From NCBI RefSeq assembly GCF_016545825.1, contig NC_052615.1:26409088-26473087 (forward strand): 64,000 bases of DNA, in the 5' to 3' direction. Positions 1 through 12,500 of this stretch are shown here, piece by piece. The DNA is from Eucalyptus grandis. Its lineage: Eukaryota; Streptophyta; Magnoliopsida; Myrtales; Myrtaceae. How positions within the stretch are numbered: the stretch's first letter is position 1; the number at the start of each line of letters is the position of its first letter. Both the position numbers and the translations under genes were made by a program. The notes below the pieces were generated by a model. The model was not told where the DNA came from and did not search any database. It saw only the letters and a program-made list of their open reading frames with translations.

Positions 1-1035
1 GTTCAAGTTATCGTAGTTGACCCGGGCTTTTACTACTTCCATATTCTGACGACAAAGACTTTAGAAGGAAAGTGTTGTAAGGGGTGCCAATCACTATTGC
101 CAAAATACCCCTTATTCTCCAACAATGGCACCCAATGATGGAGCTCAAGAAAGATTGCCACAAAACAGTTCCTGTTTGGGTTCGACTAAGGAATCTCCCT
201 GTCAACTTGTGGTCTGCTTCGGGCATTAGTGCCCTTGCGAGTGTAATCGGTAAGCCCCTTCTTATTAGATAACCGCACTGAACAGATGGCCATGGTTGCC
301 TTTGCCCGTATCTCGCATTGAGATTAATCTTTGCGAGCTCATTCCCTGAAGTTATTGATTTTATGCTGAATGGTGAGCCTCGTTCGGTGGATGTCCATTA
401 TGAATGGGTGCCAACTCTATGTCCGAGTTGTTGTTCGTTTGGTCATAGATGTGCTGACCCTAAAGCACCTGGCCCCCCTAAAGCTGGTTCTTTAACAGAC
501 AAGGCCCCTTTGGCACGTCCCTCCAGTGAATGGTGTCAAGTTGGTGGAAAGCGAAATCGACCCCGTCCTTTGAATGTCGCTCCGCCTACCTCTCGTACTT
601 CTATGCCCCCTCCCTGTAGAATTGAAGTTCATTTATCTGCACCACAGATAATGGAGCCTACTGTGATTCCTCCGGTAAATGTTGGTGAGGAAGACCCCCC
701 CTCCTCCTGATCTCATCCACGGCACCTCCTGAGCTCCTCATCAACCCGGTCTTCCTCAGGCGCCTATAAGATCGATCCTGGAGTCATCATCATCATCAGA
801 TAATGAAGTTGTGGATGACATTAGTTCTGGAGGAAGTGATCCTGACTCCCCACTTGTGGTCGCGTCTTCCATCCTTGAGGAGCCATCCCCTCTCCAGCTC
901 CCTCCTGAACCTATTGTGGCTGTCCCTAGCCGCCAAAAAGGTAATCCTCGCTTTGCCTCTGCTGATGCGGCTTGTCCTCTCAGCCTAAAGCCAATGACTT
1001 CCTCGGTGAAGAAGCGAGGTGGCAAGAAACGGTAA
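1..1035 (+). pseudogene. LINE ORF1 remnant (DUF4283 plus zinc knuckle)
   Basis: Translation of about 84-272 gives a DUF4283-like block with the typical PLILQQWHPMMELKK and VPVWVRLRNLP motifs and a run ending ALASVIGKPL. About 390-470 encodes CPSCCSFGHRCADP, a zinc knuckle (CX2CX3GH) in which the last cysteine falls at the wrong spacing. A Pro/Ser-rich tail ends in a basic KKRGGKKR at a stop near 1035. In this family ORF1 is the RNA-binding coat protein. The frame is broken near 270-318 and again near 710-811. The start codon is outside the window. Confidence 0.85.
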
Positions 1036-1055
1036 CGCCCTTCTTCCTTCTCTCT

Positions 1056-4000
1056 ATGTTTTTTGGAGTCTAGAATATTAGGGGCCTCGAGTCCCCCCTT
1101 AAGCAGGCTGAGATTAGAAATTTTGTCAAAACCAACCACCTTAGTTGTGTTGGTATTTTGGAGACTAAAATTTCCCCTGCGGCGTTTCCTTTGTCTCGGT
1201 GCTCTCATTCGGGGATGGTGTTGGAGCGCTAATAATGATCACTCACCTAGAGGAAGAATCTGGGTGGGTTGGAACCCGAAGACTGCCTCTTTTGCTTTAT
1301 CTTCCTACTCGTCTCAAGCTATCCACGGCCGCCTAGTTTGCCTGAACAGCGGTATTTCTTTTATCATCACTGTAGTGTATGCGGAGCACTCCTTTACCTT
1401 GAGAAGACCCTTTTGGGCTGACTTAGTTCGATCTAGTCTCCAAGTTGTGGACTCGCCCTGGATTATTGCAAGAGATTTCAATGCCATTCGGTCTTCTTCC
1501 GATAGAGCGAGATACATCCAACTATTGGATCCCGGCGTTTAATGACTTTGGCGATTGTCTTAATCAAGCTGGGCTGGATGATCTCGGATATGTGGGGAAC
1601 AGATTACATGGTCGCTTCCTCGGGTCCTTCTCGCAAACTAAGGAAAATTGACAGGTGTTGACTAACTCCACGGAACTCTATTTTCTCCTTCTCGAGGCAT
1701 CGTTTCTCCCTCCCGGAGTCTCGATCATTCTCCTATGATGGTTAGGATTTTGCCTATTCCCAACACCCGTAAACCCTTTAAATTCTTCAATTTTTGGATG
1801 ACCCATCCCTCATTCTTTGATCTTGTGACTCATGTGTGGGACTCCCCCTTCTCTGGAATGCCGATGTACATTCTCTATTGCAAGCTGAGGGCTCTTAAAT
1901 GTAGGCTTAAGCTCCTAAATAAAGAGGCTTATGCAGACATTTCAGCTAAAACAAATGAGGCTAGGAGATTGCTCTCCCCGACCCAAGAGGCCATTCAACC
2001 GGACCTCACAACTAGGATCGCGAATGTGGAAAAGGAACACCTTCGGGTTTTCTCCGAGTTGCGCCTCCAAGAGGAATCCTTTTAGGCAGAAATCCAGGGT
2101 TCGTTGGCTTAAAGAAGGAGATCTAAACACTAAATATTTTCGCCACTCGGTCAAGAGAAGCCACCTCCGAAACAGAATTCTATCAATCTACAATGGGGAC
2201 ACTCTAGTTTCGATCTGTTGAGGTTCATCACCTCTTTGTCTCTCATTTCCAAGCTCTCTTGGCGGCTTCCCCCTTCCTATGTGCCTACAATTGAGGAGAT
2301 CAGGGAAAATCTAAACCATACTCTTGATGATAACCAGATTCGGACTCTCTCTCAGCCTGTCTCAGATAAAGAAATCCAAGATACCCTTTTTTCTCTTGCA
2401 AATGGTAAAGCTCCGGGCCGGATGGGTTTAATGTAGACTTCTTCAAGCGGTCTTGGGAAATTGTTGGCCCTTCGGTCTTATTAGCGGTTCATGACTTCTT
2501 TGCCTCTGGTCATCTTCTTAAGGAGATTAATTCAACCATCCTGACCTTAGTCCTGAAGGTCCCCAATGCTTCGTCTATCAATGACTTCCGACCCATCGCT
2601 TGCTGCAACACAATCTACAAGTGCATTACCAAGATTATGGCTAACAGGTTAGCCATTGTGCTACCTTCAATCATCGCCTACCTCGAGAATGCTTTTGTTA
2701 AAGGTAGACGCATTAGTGATAACATTATGCTAGCCCAAGAATTGTTTGTTGATTTTCATCACGAACCTTACCGGCCTAAATGCATCATTAAGGTCGATTT
2801 CGCAAAGCTTTTGATTCGGTAGACGGAACTTTATTGAGTTAACCTTATTAGCCTTTGGGTTTCCTCCCGACTTCGTCCATCGAATGATGACTTACATCCG
2901 GTCCCCCAAATATTCTATCTCCTTAATGGTGAACTACACGGCTTCTTTTCAAGTGGACGAGGGATTCGCGGTGACCCTATGTCCCCTTATTTATTCACTC
3001 TTGTTATGGAAGTCTTTTCTGGGATTCTCAACACCCAATCTGGCAAACTGGGTTTTGATTTCTTCTGGAGATGTAAAGCAACCAGGCTCTCTCACCTCTT
3101 CTTTGCAGATGACGTTCTATTATTCTCGAAGCTAATATGTCATCTTTACGGCTTTTTTGGATGGAATTCATTCCTTTGCTAGCTGGGTCCGGGCTCAATC
3201 CAATATGTCATCTTGCGGCTTTCTTTTGGATGGAATTCATTCCTTTGCTAGCTGTCAGGCTCAATCCTAACCTCAACAAAAGTGAAATCTTTCTTTCGGG
3301 TGGCCCCGAATCTCTAAGGAATGCTCTGGTACGTACCTCCTGATTTCCGGGCTCTCTCCCTTTTAGATACCTTGGTGTACCTATTATCTCTTCAGTTGGG
3401 CAAGGACGCATGTGTTTCCTAGTGAATACTATTACTTCTCGTCTTCAACTCGACAAACCGGTTTCTTTCTTTGGCTGGGCAGATTGCAGCTAATCAAATC
3501 TCGTCCTTCATTCTATCCGAGTTTATTGGTCTAGTGTTTTTATCCTTCCCGCCTCGCCACTAACCGAATTGAATGATTTTCCGGCAATTTCTTTGGAGAG
3601 GCCCGAGCTAGGGCCGGAGGCAAAGGTGGCATGGGTAGATGTCTGCTTACCTAAGGAGGAAGGCGGTTTAGGTATTAGATCCCTTCGGATGAGCAATATT
3701 GCTATCATGCTCAAGCACCTATGGCTCCTTTTCACCGATAAGGAGTCGCTTTGGTCTAAATGGATTCACTCCATCTTCTTAAAACATAAAAATTTCTGGA
3801 TTGTCCCAAGACCTACCTATTGCTCTTGGGCTTGGAAGAAGCTGCTTGGCCTTCGTGACTTGATCCAACATCATTTAAATGGCGAGTTGGTAATGGGCTA
3901 TATGTCTCTTTTCGGTTTGATCACCGGCACCCCGTGGTCCCCCACAAGTTGTTCTCGACCGTGAAATCACCGCTCCGGTATATCAAGGCATGCTACGGTT

Positions 4001-4702
4001 GCTCGTTTTTTCTGCCTTTCCCCTATCTTTCTTGTTGCCTCCTCTATGAGTAACTGGAATGATCCCCTTCCAACCCTCAATGAAGCCAGTGACCATCTTC
4101 TATGGCTTGGTCATTCCTCAGGAATCTTTTCTACTGCCTCAGCTTGGAGCCTTCTAAGGCCGAGGGATGTTGTGGTCCCCTGGTCGAGATTTATTTGGAA
4201 CCCCTCCTTACCTCCTCGATATCAAACCCATCTATGGTTAATCTCCCGTAATCGTCTGCCAACCCAGGTATTGTTACTAGCTCACGAGAGAATCCCTAAT
4301 GTTACTTGTGCCTTCTGTTCTTCTACACCAGACTCGGTCGATCACCTTTTCTTCGGATGTTCTATCACTAATCACCTTGCATCCTTTTGGGCGGCTAAGT
4401 GTAACTTACCTTGGAGGAATCATGCTTGGAACGACAATCTTTTATGGGTTATTGAGCACCTTTCTAATGCATCCTTCCACCAATCCCTGGCTCGCTTTGC
4501 CTTTGGCACCTTATGCTATCTCATTTGGAAAGTAAGAAATAGCATTATCTTCCGCAATGAAAGATTATACCTCCCGGCTTTAAAGGACCTCCTTCGTAAA
4601 GCTGTCAATGATAAGGCTTTATCATTTCCCAAGGTCCCGGACAACCCACGTAATAGAAGGATTCAACTTAGTTGGGGCATCCCCCCTACCATCTTTGATT
4701 GA
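1056..4702 (+). pseudogene. LINE ORF2 remnant: endonuclease, reverse transcriptase, zf-RVT
   Basis: The start is the ATG at 1056, 20 nt after the ORF1 stop. The sixth codon is already TAG where the family has Trp before NIRGLESP. Endonuclease marks include LETKIS, ARDFNAI (normally GDFNAI) and LDHSPM (normally SDH), so at least two conserved positions have changed. Reverse transcriptase marks are LFSLANGKAPG (near 2390), a run of KVDFAK type (near 2795) and FFADDVLLFSK (near 3100), which carries the catalytic Asp pair. A zf-RVT domain occupies 4130-4400, with the Cys pair in TCAFCSS followed by DHLFFGC. Multiple frame breaks, for example near 1545, 2220, 2436, 2822 and 3135, make it non-functional. 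The stop is at 4700-4702. Confidence 0.92.
3134..3266 (+). repeat. 68-bp tandem duplication inside the LINE reverse transcriptase
   Basis: Two adjacent units begin with AATATGTCATCTT at 3134 and 3202 and share GGATGGAATTCATTCCTTTG. The second unit has small indels. The duplication follows the FADD catalytic motif and lies within RT coding sequence, so it arose in this copy or in its recent source. Confidence 0.9.
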
Positions 4703-5045
4703 TTTTGCTTATTGGCGCCCTCGCGGCCCCGGTTTCCCTTCTTGGTGCCTCTCCTCTTCTTCTCCTCTTTATTTCTTTCCCTTGTGCGGGCCACCGTGTT
4801 GTGAGCTCTTTGCCCTTGGCCGCTGTTTGGCCTTCTTTGCTGCTGTTTTTTCTGCATTGTATCTCTCTTGCAGCTCTCCCCCCCCTTCTTTCCTTTCTCT
4901 TGGCCCCGGCCCCCTCCCACTCGTTTGGATTTGTTGTCCTTCCGAGTGTGTTTTGGTCGGGGTCCCCTCCCTTTCTTTGTACTTCAGTATAGCTTTTTGT
5001 GCAAAAGTCTATATACCTATTACCTTTTACCAAAAAAAAAAAAAA
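4703..5045 (+). other. LINE 3' untranslated region and poly-A tail
   Basis: Pyrimidine-rich, non-coding sequence follows the ORF2 stop and ends in 14 A residues at 5032-5045. Open frames crossing this stretch on either strand are explained by its skewed composition. Confidence 0.8.
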
Positions 5046-5658
5046 CGTTATGGAGAAGAAGTTGCCTCAAATAAATTGGTTTTGTGTTGCAACTTTTTTT
5101 TTTTTTTTTTGTGTGGAGAATTTTTTTGGGGGGAGAGAGGGGAGTGTTGCAATTACGGATTAGGAAATATAGTGCTAGGATAAAAAAATTAACTATGGAT
5201 ACAGTAGAGAACTAATTTAAACTAAACAACGAGTGTTCAAAGAAACGTGTGCAAGAATTAGGGTGACTGATTCGAAATGCATAGTTGTAGCAATCCGATA
5301 TTCCGAACGATAACCTTTGAGCAAATTACAAAAACGCCCCCATCATGGCCCTATATTTTGCTCTCTCCTTCCTTTTCCCTGCGAAGTCCAAAGTGTCATC
5401 TCCTCTTTTTGTTTCTCCTCTCTCCATTTTACTTCATATTTCTACTGTTGATTTTTTCTTAATGCTCGAGTCACGTTTGCATGAGAAGATGGCAATTTAT
5501 ATCATGACAAAATGTATCCCCTCCATAGTCTCTCACTACATCAAGCCAACCTAATATATCAAACTAAACTTCTTATAGGAGTACTTGAAATCAATTAAGA
5601 TGGTGGCCATTTGGGATGGGCTGCCATAGCTCGGGCTATTAGGAACTTTGCCACTATG

Positions 5659-5674
5659 AGCTCTGATACCAGTT
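5659..5674 (-). other. Copia-type primer-binding-site motif next to a possible LTR end
   Basis: On the minus strand this reads ACTGGTATCAGAGCTC. That contains TGGTATCAGAGC, the standard primer-binding site complementary to initiator tRNA-Met in many plant LTR retrotransposons. The adjoining plus-strand TTGTAAC would be the inner end of a minus-strand LTR lying to the right. Copy B keeps a decayed version near 10250 (CCAATACCAATTGTAATG). The other LTR end was not found, so the LTR itself is unproven. Confidence 0.5.
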
Positions 5675-6143
5675 GTAACAATCAATCTAATTCATTTGGG
5701 TTAAATCATACAATGATTATTCAAGTGTAATCCAAGGTGGCGATAATTGAAATAGGTCCCTACTTGTAAAGAACATGATGAGGCTTATCTTATTATAAGA
5801 CTTGGGCCATAGGTCACTCATATAATTTATCATGAAATTCCAGTTAATTAAATAAATGGACTAAATAAGTCAATTGGATTCAAAATATCAAGGGCAAAAT
5901 TATAAAATTCAAGGATATTTAGTTTTGGATAAGCAAGAAGTACAATACATGTTGAAGATAGAGAAGGCCGATGGATTCTCTCAATACAAACCTTTTAATG
6001 ATACATGGTGGCACATAAAAACAGAAAAATAATGCCCAAAATTTTCTAAAAGAAGAAAGTGAAATTCTCCCGTGAGGTTTTTGTTCACCATGCTGATGTG
6101 CTCCCAGCAATTAACACCGTGAAAATAGGCCCTTAGTGTACCT

Positions 6144-6400
6144 TATATAAAGAATCATGGCTATTTTCAAGCCCTTGTTTTTTCTTCTGCTTCCTCAAGT
6201 GAAGGACTATGCTTCGGTTTGTAAGGATGATTTCATTAGACATTGATAATCAAGAGTTAGATCGGCCAGATAACATCACTCCAGCTGGCAATGTACATGT
6301 GAAATCCCTTGTTCATCCTTCATCCTTATATTTCTTGCATGACGTTGAAGTAATCGTCCTTGATTGGACAATCTACTATAGTAATCTCGCAGATCTCTAG
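6144..6400 (+). other. TATA box plus 63-aa ORF, module 1 of copy A; function unknown
   Basis: TATATAAA at 6144 lies 65 nt upstream of an ATG at 6209 that opens 63 codons beginning MLRFVRMISLDIDNQELDRP and ending at 6400. Copy B has the same TATATAAA at 10753 and an ATG at 10818, again 65 nt apart, encoding MLRSVRMISLADQELDWP before an early stop. The conserved spacing suggests an ancestral promoter and first exon. I do not recognise the peptide, and the two copies agree only over about the first 25 codons. Confidence 0.35.
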
Positions 6401-7764
6401 AATGCTAGCTCACTCGGCTTCTATTTATTTGTAACGTTATTGATGAAACAAGATTCAGAAGGGGCTTTCGGGGCGCGGGGGGGCGAGAGAGATTCTACAA
6501 TGAGCACCGATTATTCATTTGGCTTTATTTTTAAATTTGAGTGGATAAAATCGACCCGGATACTTCATTGAAGACTTTTTCCATTCTATATGGGTTTATC
6601 TAGTCTAGAAGGCGGTGCCAACCAAAGGATTATGATATAATATATCGCAACTTGATTCTTTTATGAGCTAACAAACAACGTACGATCCCACGAAATCATA
6701 AAACAATACTCAACCAAACTCTTCGCATTCCTTCACAATCTACAAGAAAATCTGGCAGGCTTAATCTCTTTGCTAAATATTAATGGTGTCCATTCTACCA
6801 TTTTTTTTTTTTTTTCCATAAAAATTAGAGGTCATTTTTTTATTTTTTGAAATACGTAAATTTTAGGGATGATGGTTCTCTCTTCCATGAGGCCTATAAT
6901 TATCCAATTGAATAGTTGTTCCATTGAAAGAACATATATGATCTATGCCTAAGCTTAATTTGATCTAAAAACATTGAAAATCAATTTTTCCTATCTATAA
7001 AATGGTGATAGAACTCTCAAGATAAAATAGAAATCTCTCCTATTAGATATTGATTATTAGATTACTCTTGTGTGCATTTTTTTTTAAATGTTGCATTAAA
7101 TATATTTGAGCCCTTGGAAAACTAATTCAATTAGTTTAAAAAGATTAGTAATTAAAATTGACGTGATTAGAAAAATATATACTATCATTATATGGTAACT
7201 TCAGTAAGCAACATTTTACTGTGAATATATATTGTGTGCAATAAGAAAAACTCATAAATTTCTAGTACTTTAATATACAAAATGAATTAAAAAGTAAAAC
7301 ATACTCTTGGAATTTTCATGAAAAATTATTTGTACAAGTTTATAATAAGATGAAATGTCCTTTCTTGGGCATATTCCGAGTAGCTGGATGAACCTAAATT
7401 TTATGAAACAATTGCTCAAATTGATGGGATGCAATGGGATGAGTTCTTTTTCAAATCATACTACATATCACAGAAAAAGTAACTCTTTTGATGCGGTCCA
7501 TGTTATTGTAGATTATTTTTTTGACCTACTTTAAATGGTGGATTCGCTCTTATATGCAGCCATTACTCAACAAATCGCACAACACATCATGGAAAGCTAA
7601 GCTATGATTGATATTTATTTGCGATATTTCGCCTAACCTTAAATGATGGATTTACTCGAATTGAAAAGAAAGTGGCTTTGCCAGAAATTGTCAAACTTTT
7701 TTGCATTAGCAGTATGGCCAACTCCTTGTATCATCAAATCCTATTGATGTCTCGAAGCCACCAC

Positions 7765-7980
7765 TATAAAAGGACATGAACTGCAATCGGCTTTAATCAC
7801 TGTTCTCACTGCTAAAGAGTCATTTTGTAACAATCTCTCTCTCCCTCCCTCCCTACCTCGCACCAGATTTAATTTCTCAATGGAAAAGGAACAGGGAATC
7901 AACCAAACTTCTCAGCCATTGGCGGGAATTTCGCCCCTAATGTTGATGATGATGCCAGGATCAATCGCAGAGATAATATA
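7765..7980 (+). other. TATA-like module 2 of copy A; possible first-exon remnant
   Basis: CTATAAAAGG near 7765 is followed by a CT-rich stretch and an ATG at 7880 opening a 33-codon frame (MEKEQGINQTSQPLAG...) that stops at a TAG near 7980. Copy B has the aligned CTATAAAAAG near 13507, with different sequence at the start codon. A promoter remnant is plausible, but no product can be named. Confidence 0.3.
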
Positions 7981-8551
7981 GAGGTGGAAGATGGTTTTAA
8001 CGGGTTCACTAATAGTAGTCTGCCATACTAGCACCACGGATATACGCGCGCTCGAGATGTAAATGGGCGTTCAAGATGTGCCAACAGTTTGCAGCTCACC
8101 CTCCTTAACCATCTTCAAAGTGGTGGAGACTTAATCTCGTTCACGCTCTTAAACTTGTATCGAGACCTAAATGGTGCAAATTGCTGCGTAAGTCTTGAAT
8201 GCCCTTTCACACCTGGGGCACGTGTACAAACTATATTTCTGGTTGGGAAGACAACGGATTCTCCCATTATAATGATCTTTTACCTACAAATCATCTTTGC
8301 AAATGATCGTATCGTCATCATCCACGTTAGGGCATGGGAACCCTACTTCTCTCCGTCCTTGGGTTCTCTACAAGCACAATTCCATTATTCCATGCTCAGA
8401 ATATGGTCCTTTTATGTCATAGTAAAGTTGAATAAGTATTGGTATGCGTCAGAAATTATAGGTAGAGAAAAAGAACGGTGCTTTTTTTTCAAATAATTTG
8501 TTAGTAACTACATTAATGTATTCAGCTTTCTATGATAATTAGCATGAGTCA

Positions 8552-8845
8552 CCAACGGGAAAATTGTTTAAAAAATCCTAACGTTTTACAATTTTACCAA
8601 TTCAATTTTGAACTTTGAAATCTTACCAATTGAGTTATAAACTTTTTCACGTTTTATCAATTGAGTCCATTCGATCAATTTGAACTGGAAATTGTTGATG
8701 TCAACGTCGAATGGTCCTCTTTTTGGGAATAAAAAATAAAAAAATAGAAGAACAAAAACAAACCAAGTTCTACTTTAAAACGTTTTGTTGTCTTGCCAAT
8801 TAAGTTTTAAAAAAAGATATATGATTTTTCAGATTTTAAACATAT
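8552..8845. repeat. One arm of a long-TIR element (same superfamily as 43576 and 62402)
   Basis: The sequence alternates 'lacking-match' phrases such as CCTAACGTTTTACAATTTTACC, written here only by position 8579-8600, with repeated CAATTGAGT-type words. It resembles the terminal arms of the elements at 43576-44624 and 62402-63288. No inverted partner arm follows, so this is a fragment or a solo arm. Confidence 0.5.
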
Positions 8846-9590
8846 TTAAAACTTAATAGCAGAAATCTACTAGAGCTTCGTGTGGAGCTGGGACTGAGAA
8901 AGATGCAGAAGAGACCAACATAAGGACGACCTTTTCCTTGGTGCGCACTTGGGTTCGATTACGATCAAGAGTTACAGCGTCCACTAACAGATGCGAGAGA
9001 ACGAATTCGGTTTCGAACAATTCGCTTCGCTGCTTTCGCGACTGTTTTATGATCATCAATTGAGTTGCTAGGGCATGATAGATCTCTGTAAATATAACAA
9101 TTGACCGACTGTAGATTGAGTTGCTTATGCATGAGGTTGCATATTTTTTGAGTCGCTCTTCTTGACTTCGGAGGTTTGAGATTTTTGCGTTGAACGTCAG
9201 AAGCTGTTTGATCTGTTTAGTTTCTATTTTCTTTCTTCCAATGTTATCGTTTTTTCTGATTTGATATTTTTGCTTGATTTTACATCTGCTTATGGCGGGA
9301 TTTCCCAATTAGGAGATTTTACTCGACCCAATTCATTGAGCGACTGGATACACAATTTGTTTTTACGTTTGTTCACCGGAAAAAAAAAAAATAAAGATCC
9401 AGAAAATACATTTATAAAAAAATTATTTTATATATTTTGGAAAAATTAGTCAAAAGAATTTTTTATTATTATTTACAAACAATCTATCCTTAAACATTTC
9501 GGTTGATGATTAAAATTTTATTCATTATTTTTTAAAGTAAAATATTGTTAAGAAAATATTTTTAAAATTGTTAATTCTCCGGAAAATTAA
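8846..9590. other. No recognisable gene; AT-rich with one unrecognised minus-strand ORF
   Basis: A 151-codon minus-strand frame (9308-8853) is open, but it has no recognisable domain, is not repeated elsewhere in the window, and has lysine-rich composition typical of chance AT-rich frames. The DNA from 9430 onwards is repeated about 555 bp further on (9985-10200), a local tandem duplication at the start of copy B. Confidence 0.4.
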
Positions 9591-12500
9591 CATACCATAT
9601 ATGAAGCTGCCTTAAATAAAGCGATAGTGTGTTGAGAATTTTAATTCGTTTTGGGGGGAAATATTGTTGCAATTACCAATTAGGAAATATTTAACCGTGG
9701 ATAAAATAGAGAACTAATTTAAATTGAACAAGGAGGGTTCAAAGATAAGAATCGTACGCGTGAATTAGGGTAATTAACCAATTCAAAATATGCAGTTGTT
9801 GCCCATCTAACGATGACCTTCAATCAAATCACAGAAACGCCACTATCATATCAGACCGAAGAGTCACCGCAAGAAAAAGCTCAATGCCCGAAATTTTTTT
9901 CTCTCTTCTTCCTTTTTCCTGCGAAGTTCAAGGTGTCATCTCTTCTCCCTTCTTTTTTCTCCTAATTAAAGTTTGCTTGTTTCGAAAAAAAATTAGTCAA
10001 AAAAAAATTTTCATTATCAACAACTATCTCTGTTCAAACATTTTTGTTGATGTTTTAGATATTATTCATTAATTTATTTTTGTAAGCAAATCATTATTAT
10101 GAAGATGTTTTTCCAATAATTAATTCTGTAAACTAACATACTGTACAAGAAGATGCCTTAAATAAACTGGCTGTGTGTTGCAATTTTTGGGGTGAGGGAA
10201 GGGTGTTGCATTTATAGATTGGAAGCATTAGGGACTTCATCACTTAGGGCACCAATACCAATTGTAATGACCCAATTTGATTCACTTGATTAAATTGTAC
10301 AACGGTTACTCAAGTATAATTTAACATGGTGATAATGGAGACAAGTCTCTACTTATAAAGGACATCACGAGACCTTTTTATCCAAAGACTTGCGCCATCA
10401 CACTCGAAGGCACTCATATAGTTTACGGTGAGATTTGCTAGTTAAATACATATATGGGCTGTATAAGTCAACTAATATTGCAAAATAGCAAGAGCAAAAT
10501 TGTAACATTCTAGGCCATTTAATTTCTGATAAGCAAGGAGTACCATACTTGGCGAAAATAGAGATGGCTGGCAGATTTTCTCAATACAGACTTTTTAAAG
10601 ATACATAGTGGCACATAAAAATCGATATACAATGTCAATTTTTTTCCCTAAAAAGAAGTAAAGTGAAATTCCCTCGTGGCGGTTTTGGTCACCATGCTGA
10701 TGTGCTCCCAGCTATTAACACCGTGAAAATAGCCCCTCTCAAGTTAGGACCTTATATAAAGAACCATGGGTATTTTTAAGCCCTTGTTTTTTGTTCCGCG
10801 TCCTCAAGTGAAGGACTATGCTTCGATCTGTAAGGATGATTTCATTAGCTGATCAAGAGTTAGATTGGCCAGATAATATCACTCTAGCTGGCATTTTGTA
10901 CTCGTGAATCATCCTTGTTTTTTCTGCATGACGTTGAAATAATCGTCCTTGAATGGACAACCTAATGTAGTAATCTCGCAGATCTCTAGGATGTCAGCCG
11001 ACTAGGCTTCAAGTTATTTGTAATGGGCAGTGATGCAGTGACTTAAATAGGTGTCGGGAAATTAGACTATGCATAACTCCATACCTTAAAAAGCCACCAT
11101 GTCAATTTCATGAAATCTTAACCACTGGGATTCGCCCCAGTGGCCACCCTTCCAACATGGAAGGGAGAGGTGAGGGGTTCAAATCTCTACTTTCTTAAGG
11201 GAGGATGGGGTGGGGATGCGTAAGTTTCAGGAGTTGGTTTCGACTTTCACGCCCTACAAGAGGCAGGGCAAAAATTTGAAAGTGAGTATAGAGTAGGAAT
11301 AGAATAGGATTGACAAAAAAAAAAATCATGAAATCTTGCTTCATTTTCATTTTCGTTTTCCATTCCATGCTCTTTGGAAAGGAGCAAAAATTTCCTTCCT
11401 GTAAATGGGGATTGCCAACGTCCTGTTTCTTTTCCATTTCAATGCCGTAAAGCACACCCTATATAGGCAACTCCAAGCCGATAAAATACCCAACTAATGT
11501 AATGGATTAGATGAGACCAAGTGAAAAATTGGACAAAAGAAAACACTGAAGGCCCTTCTCTAAAATTTGTATGTCACTAATAAACAATTAATTTTCAATG
11601 ACATTAGTACTGGAGTCTAGTTAAGTTTAGAACCTAACAAACAGTAAATGACTTAAAAAGAAAATCAAAAGAAAAACCTAGGCCTATACTAAGGAAAGAT
11701 ATGACAACCTCCACCATGGTGCTCCCTTGACCACGCAGACGTCACCATAGTTCTCTTCTTTATCGCGCTGGTCACCGGAGATCAATCAATGGGGGGGATG
11801 GTGTGGAAGGTACTGCAATGGGGGGGATTTTATTCACTTCGATTTATTTTTTCATTTGAGTGGATAAAATCGACTCAGATACTTCATTGACGACTTTTCC
11901 ATTCATATGGATTTGTCTAGTCTAGAGGGCAGTACCAACCAAAAAATTATGAGATGATATGGCAGCTCGATTCTTTTATGAGCTACCAAACAGCGCACAA
12001 TCACACGAAACCACGCCACAATATTCAACCAAACTCTTCGCATTCTTTCATAATCTACGAGAAAATCTGGTAGGCCTAATCTCTTTGCTAATTATCAGTA
12101 TTGTCTATTCTACCATTCTATTTTTTCATAAACTTAGAGTTCGTTATTGATATTTTGAGATACATAAGTTTTATGGATGATCGTTATCTCTTCCACGAGG
12201 CCTGTAATTATCCTATTGAAGTATTTATTCTATTGAAACAACATATATGATTTATGCTTAAGCTTAAATTGATCTAAAAACATTAATATTTTTGTATGGT
12301 TAACTAAATAGTCGGTTTGCTAATAAAAAATTTATATTTCGAGTCTATGATGCTTTAATAAAAGAATCAGTTATTTGTTCATTATTTTTTGTATTGGATA
12401 ACTTCGATTTATTAGCTTATATCTTTGATCTATGAAGTGTTAAATATCATAAAAGTTAGCTCTTTAAAAAATGTATTATCTATCTGTGTTATTCAAAGTT

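Larger units (their letters stand above)
1..5045 (+). mobile_element. L1-type LINE retrotransposon, 5' end cut by window, degenerate
   Basis: The order is a DUF4283/zinc-knuckle ORF1, an endonuclease-reverse transcriptase ORF2 with a zf-RVT tail, a pyrimidine-rich 3' region, and a 14-A tail at 5032-5045. This is the usual layout of plant L1-like non-LTR retrotransposons, which copy themselves by target-primed reverse transcription. Both ORFs carry many stops and frameshifts, so the copy is dead. The 5' end and 5' target-site duplication lie outside the window, so the insertion site cannot be proven. The DNA just 3' of the tail matches the start of the duplicated block found again near 9590, which places the 3' boundary at 5045. 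Confidence 0.93.
5047..8500. repeat. Copy A of a large duplicated non-coding block
   Basis: Long stretches match 9590-13870 (copy B) in the same order and orientation. Examples are 5640-6400 with 10230-11000, 6530-6980 with 11850-12290, and 7550-8400 with 13310-13860. Part also matches 15430-15670 (copy C). Short indels and substitutions are frequent, so the duplication is old. No long open frame is preserved between copies. The block holds two conserved TATA-to-start modules and a retroelement-like primer-site motif, listed separately. It could be a segmental duplication or two insertions of one large, poorly coding element. Confidence 0.8.

Noticed and set aside
4608..5183. Overlapping frames across the LINE 3' end
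   Set aside because: They run through the ORF2 stop region and poly-A tail, which is better explained as LINE 3' UTR.
8853..9308. 151-codon minus-strand frame as a gene
   Set aside because: No recognisable domain, AT-rich Lys/Ile composition, and no promoter or homologue in the window.
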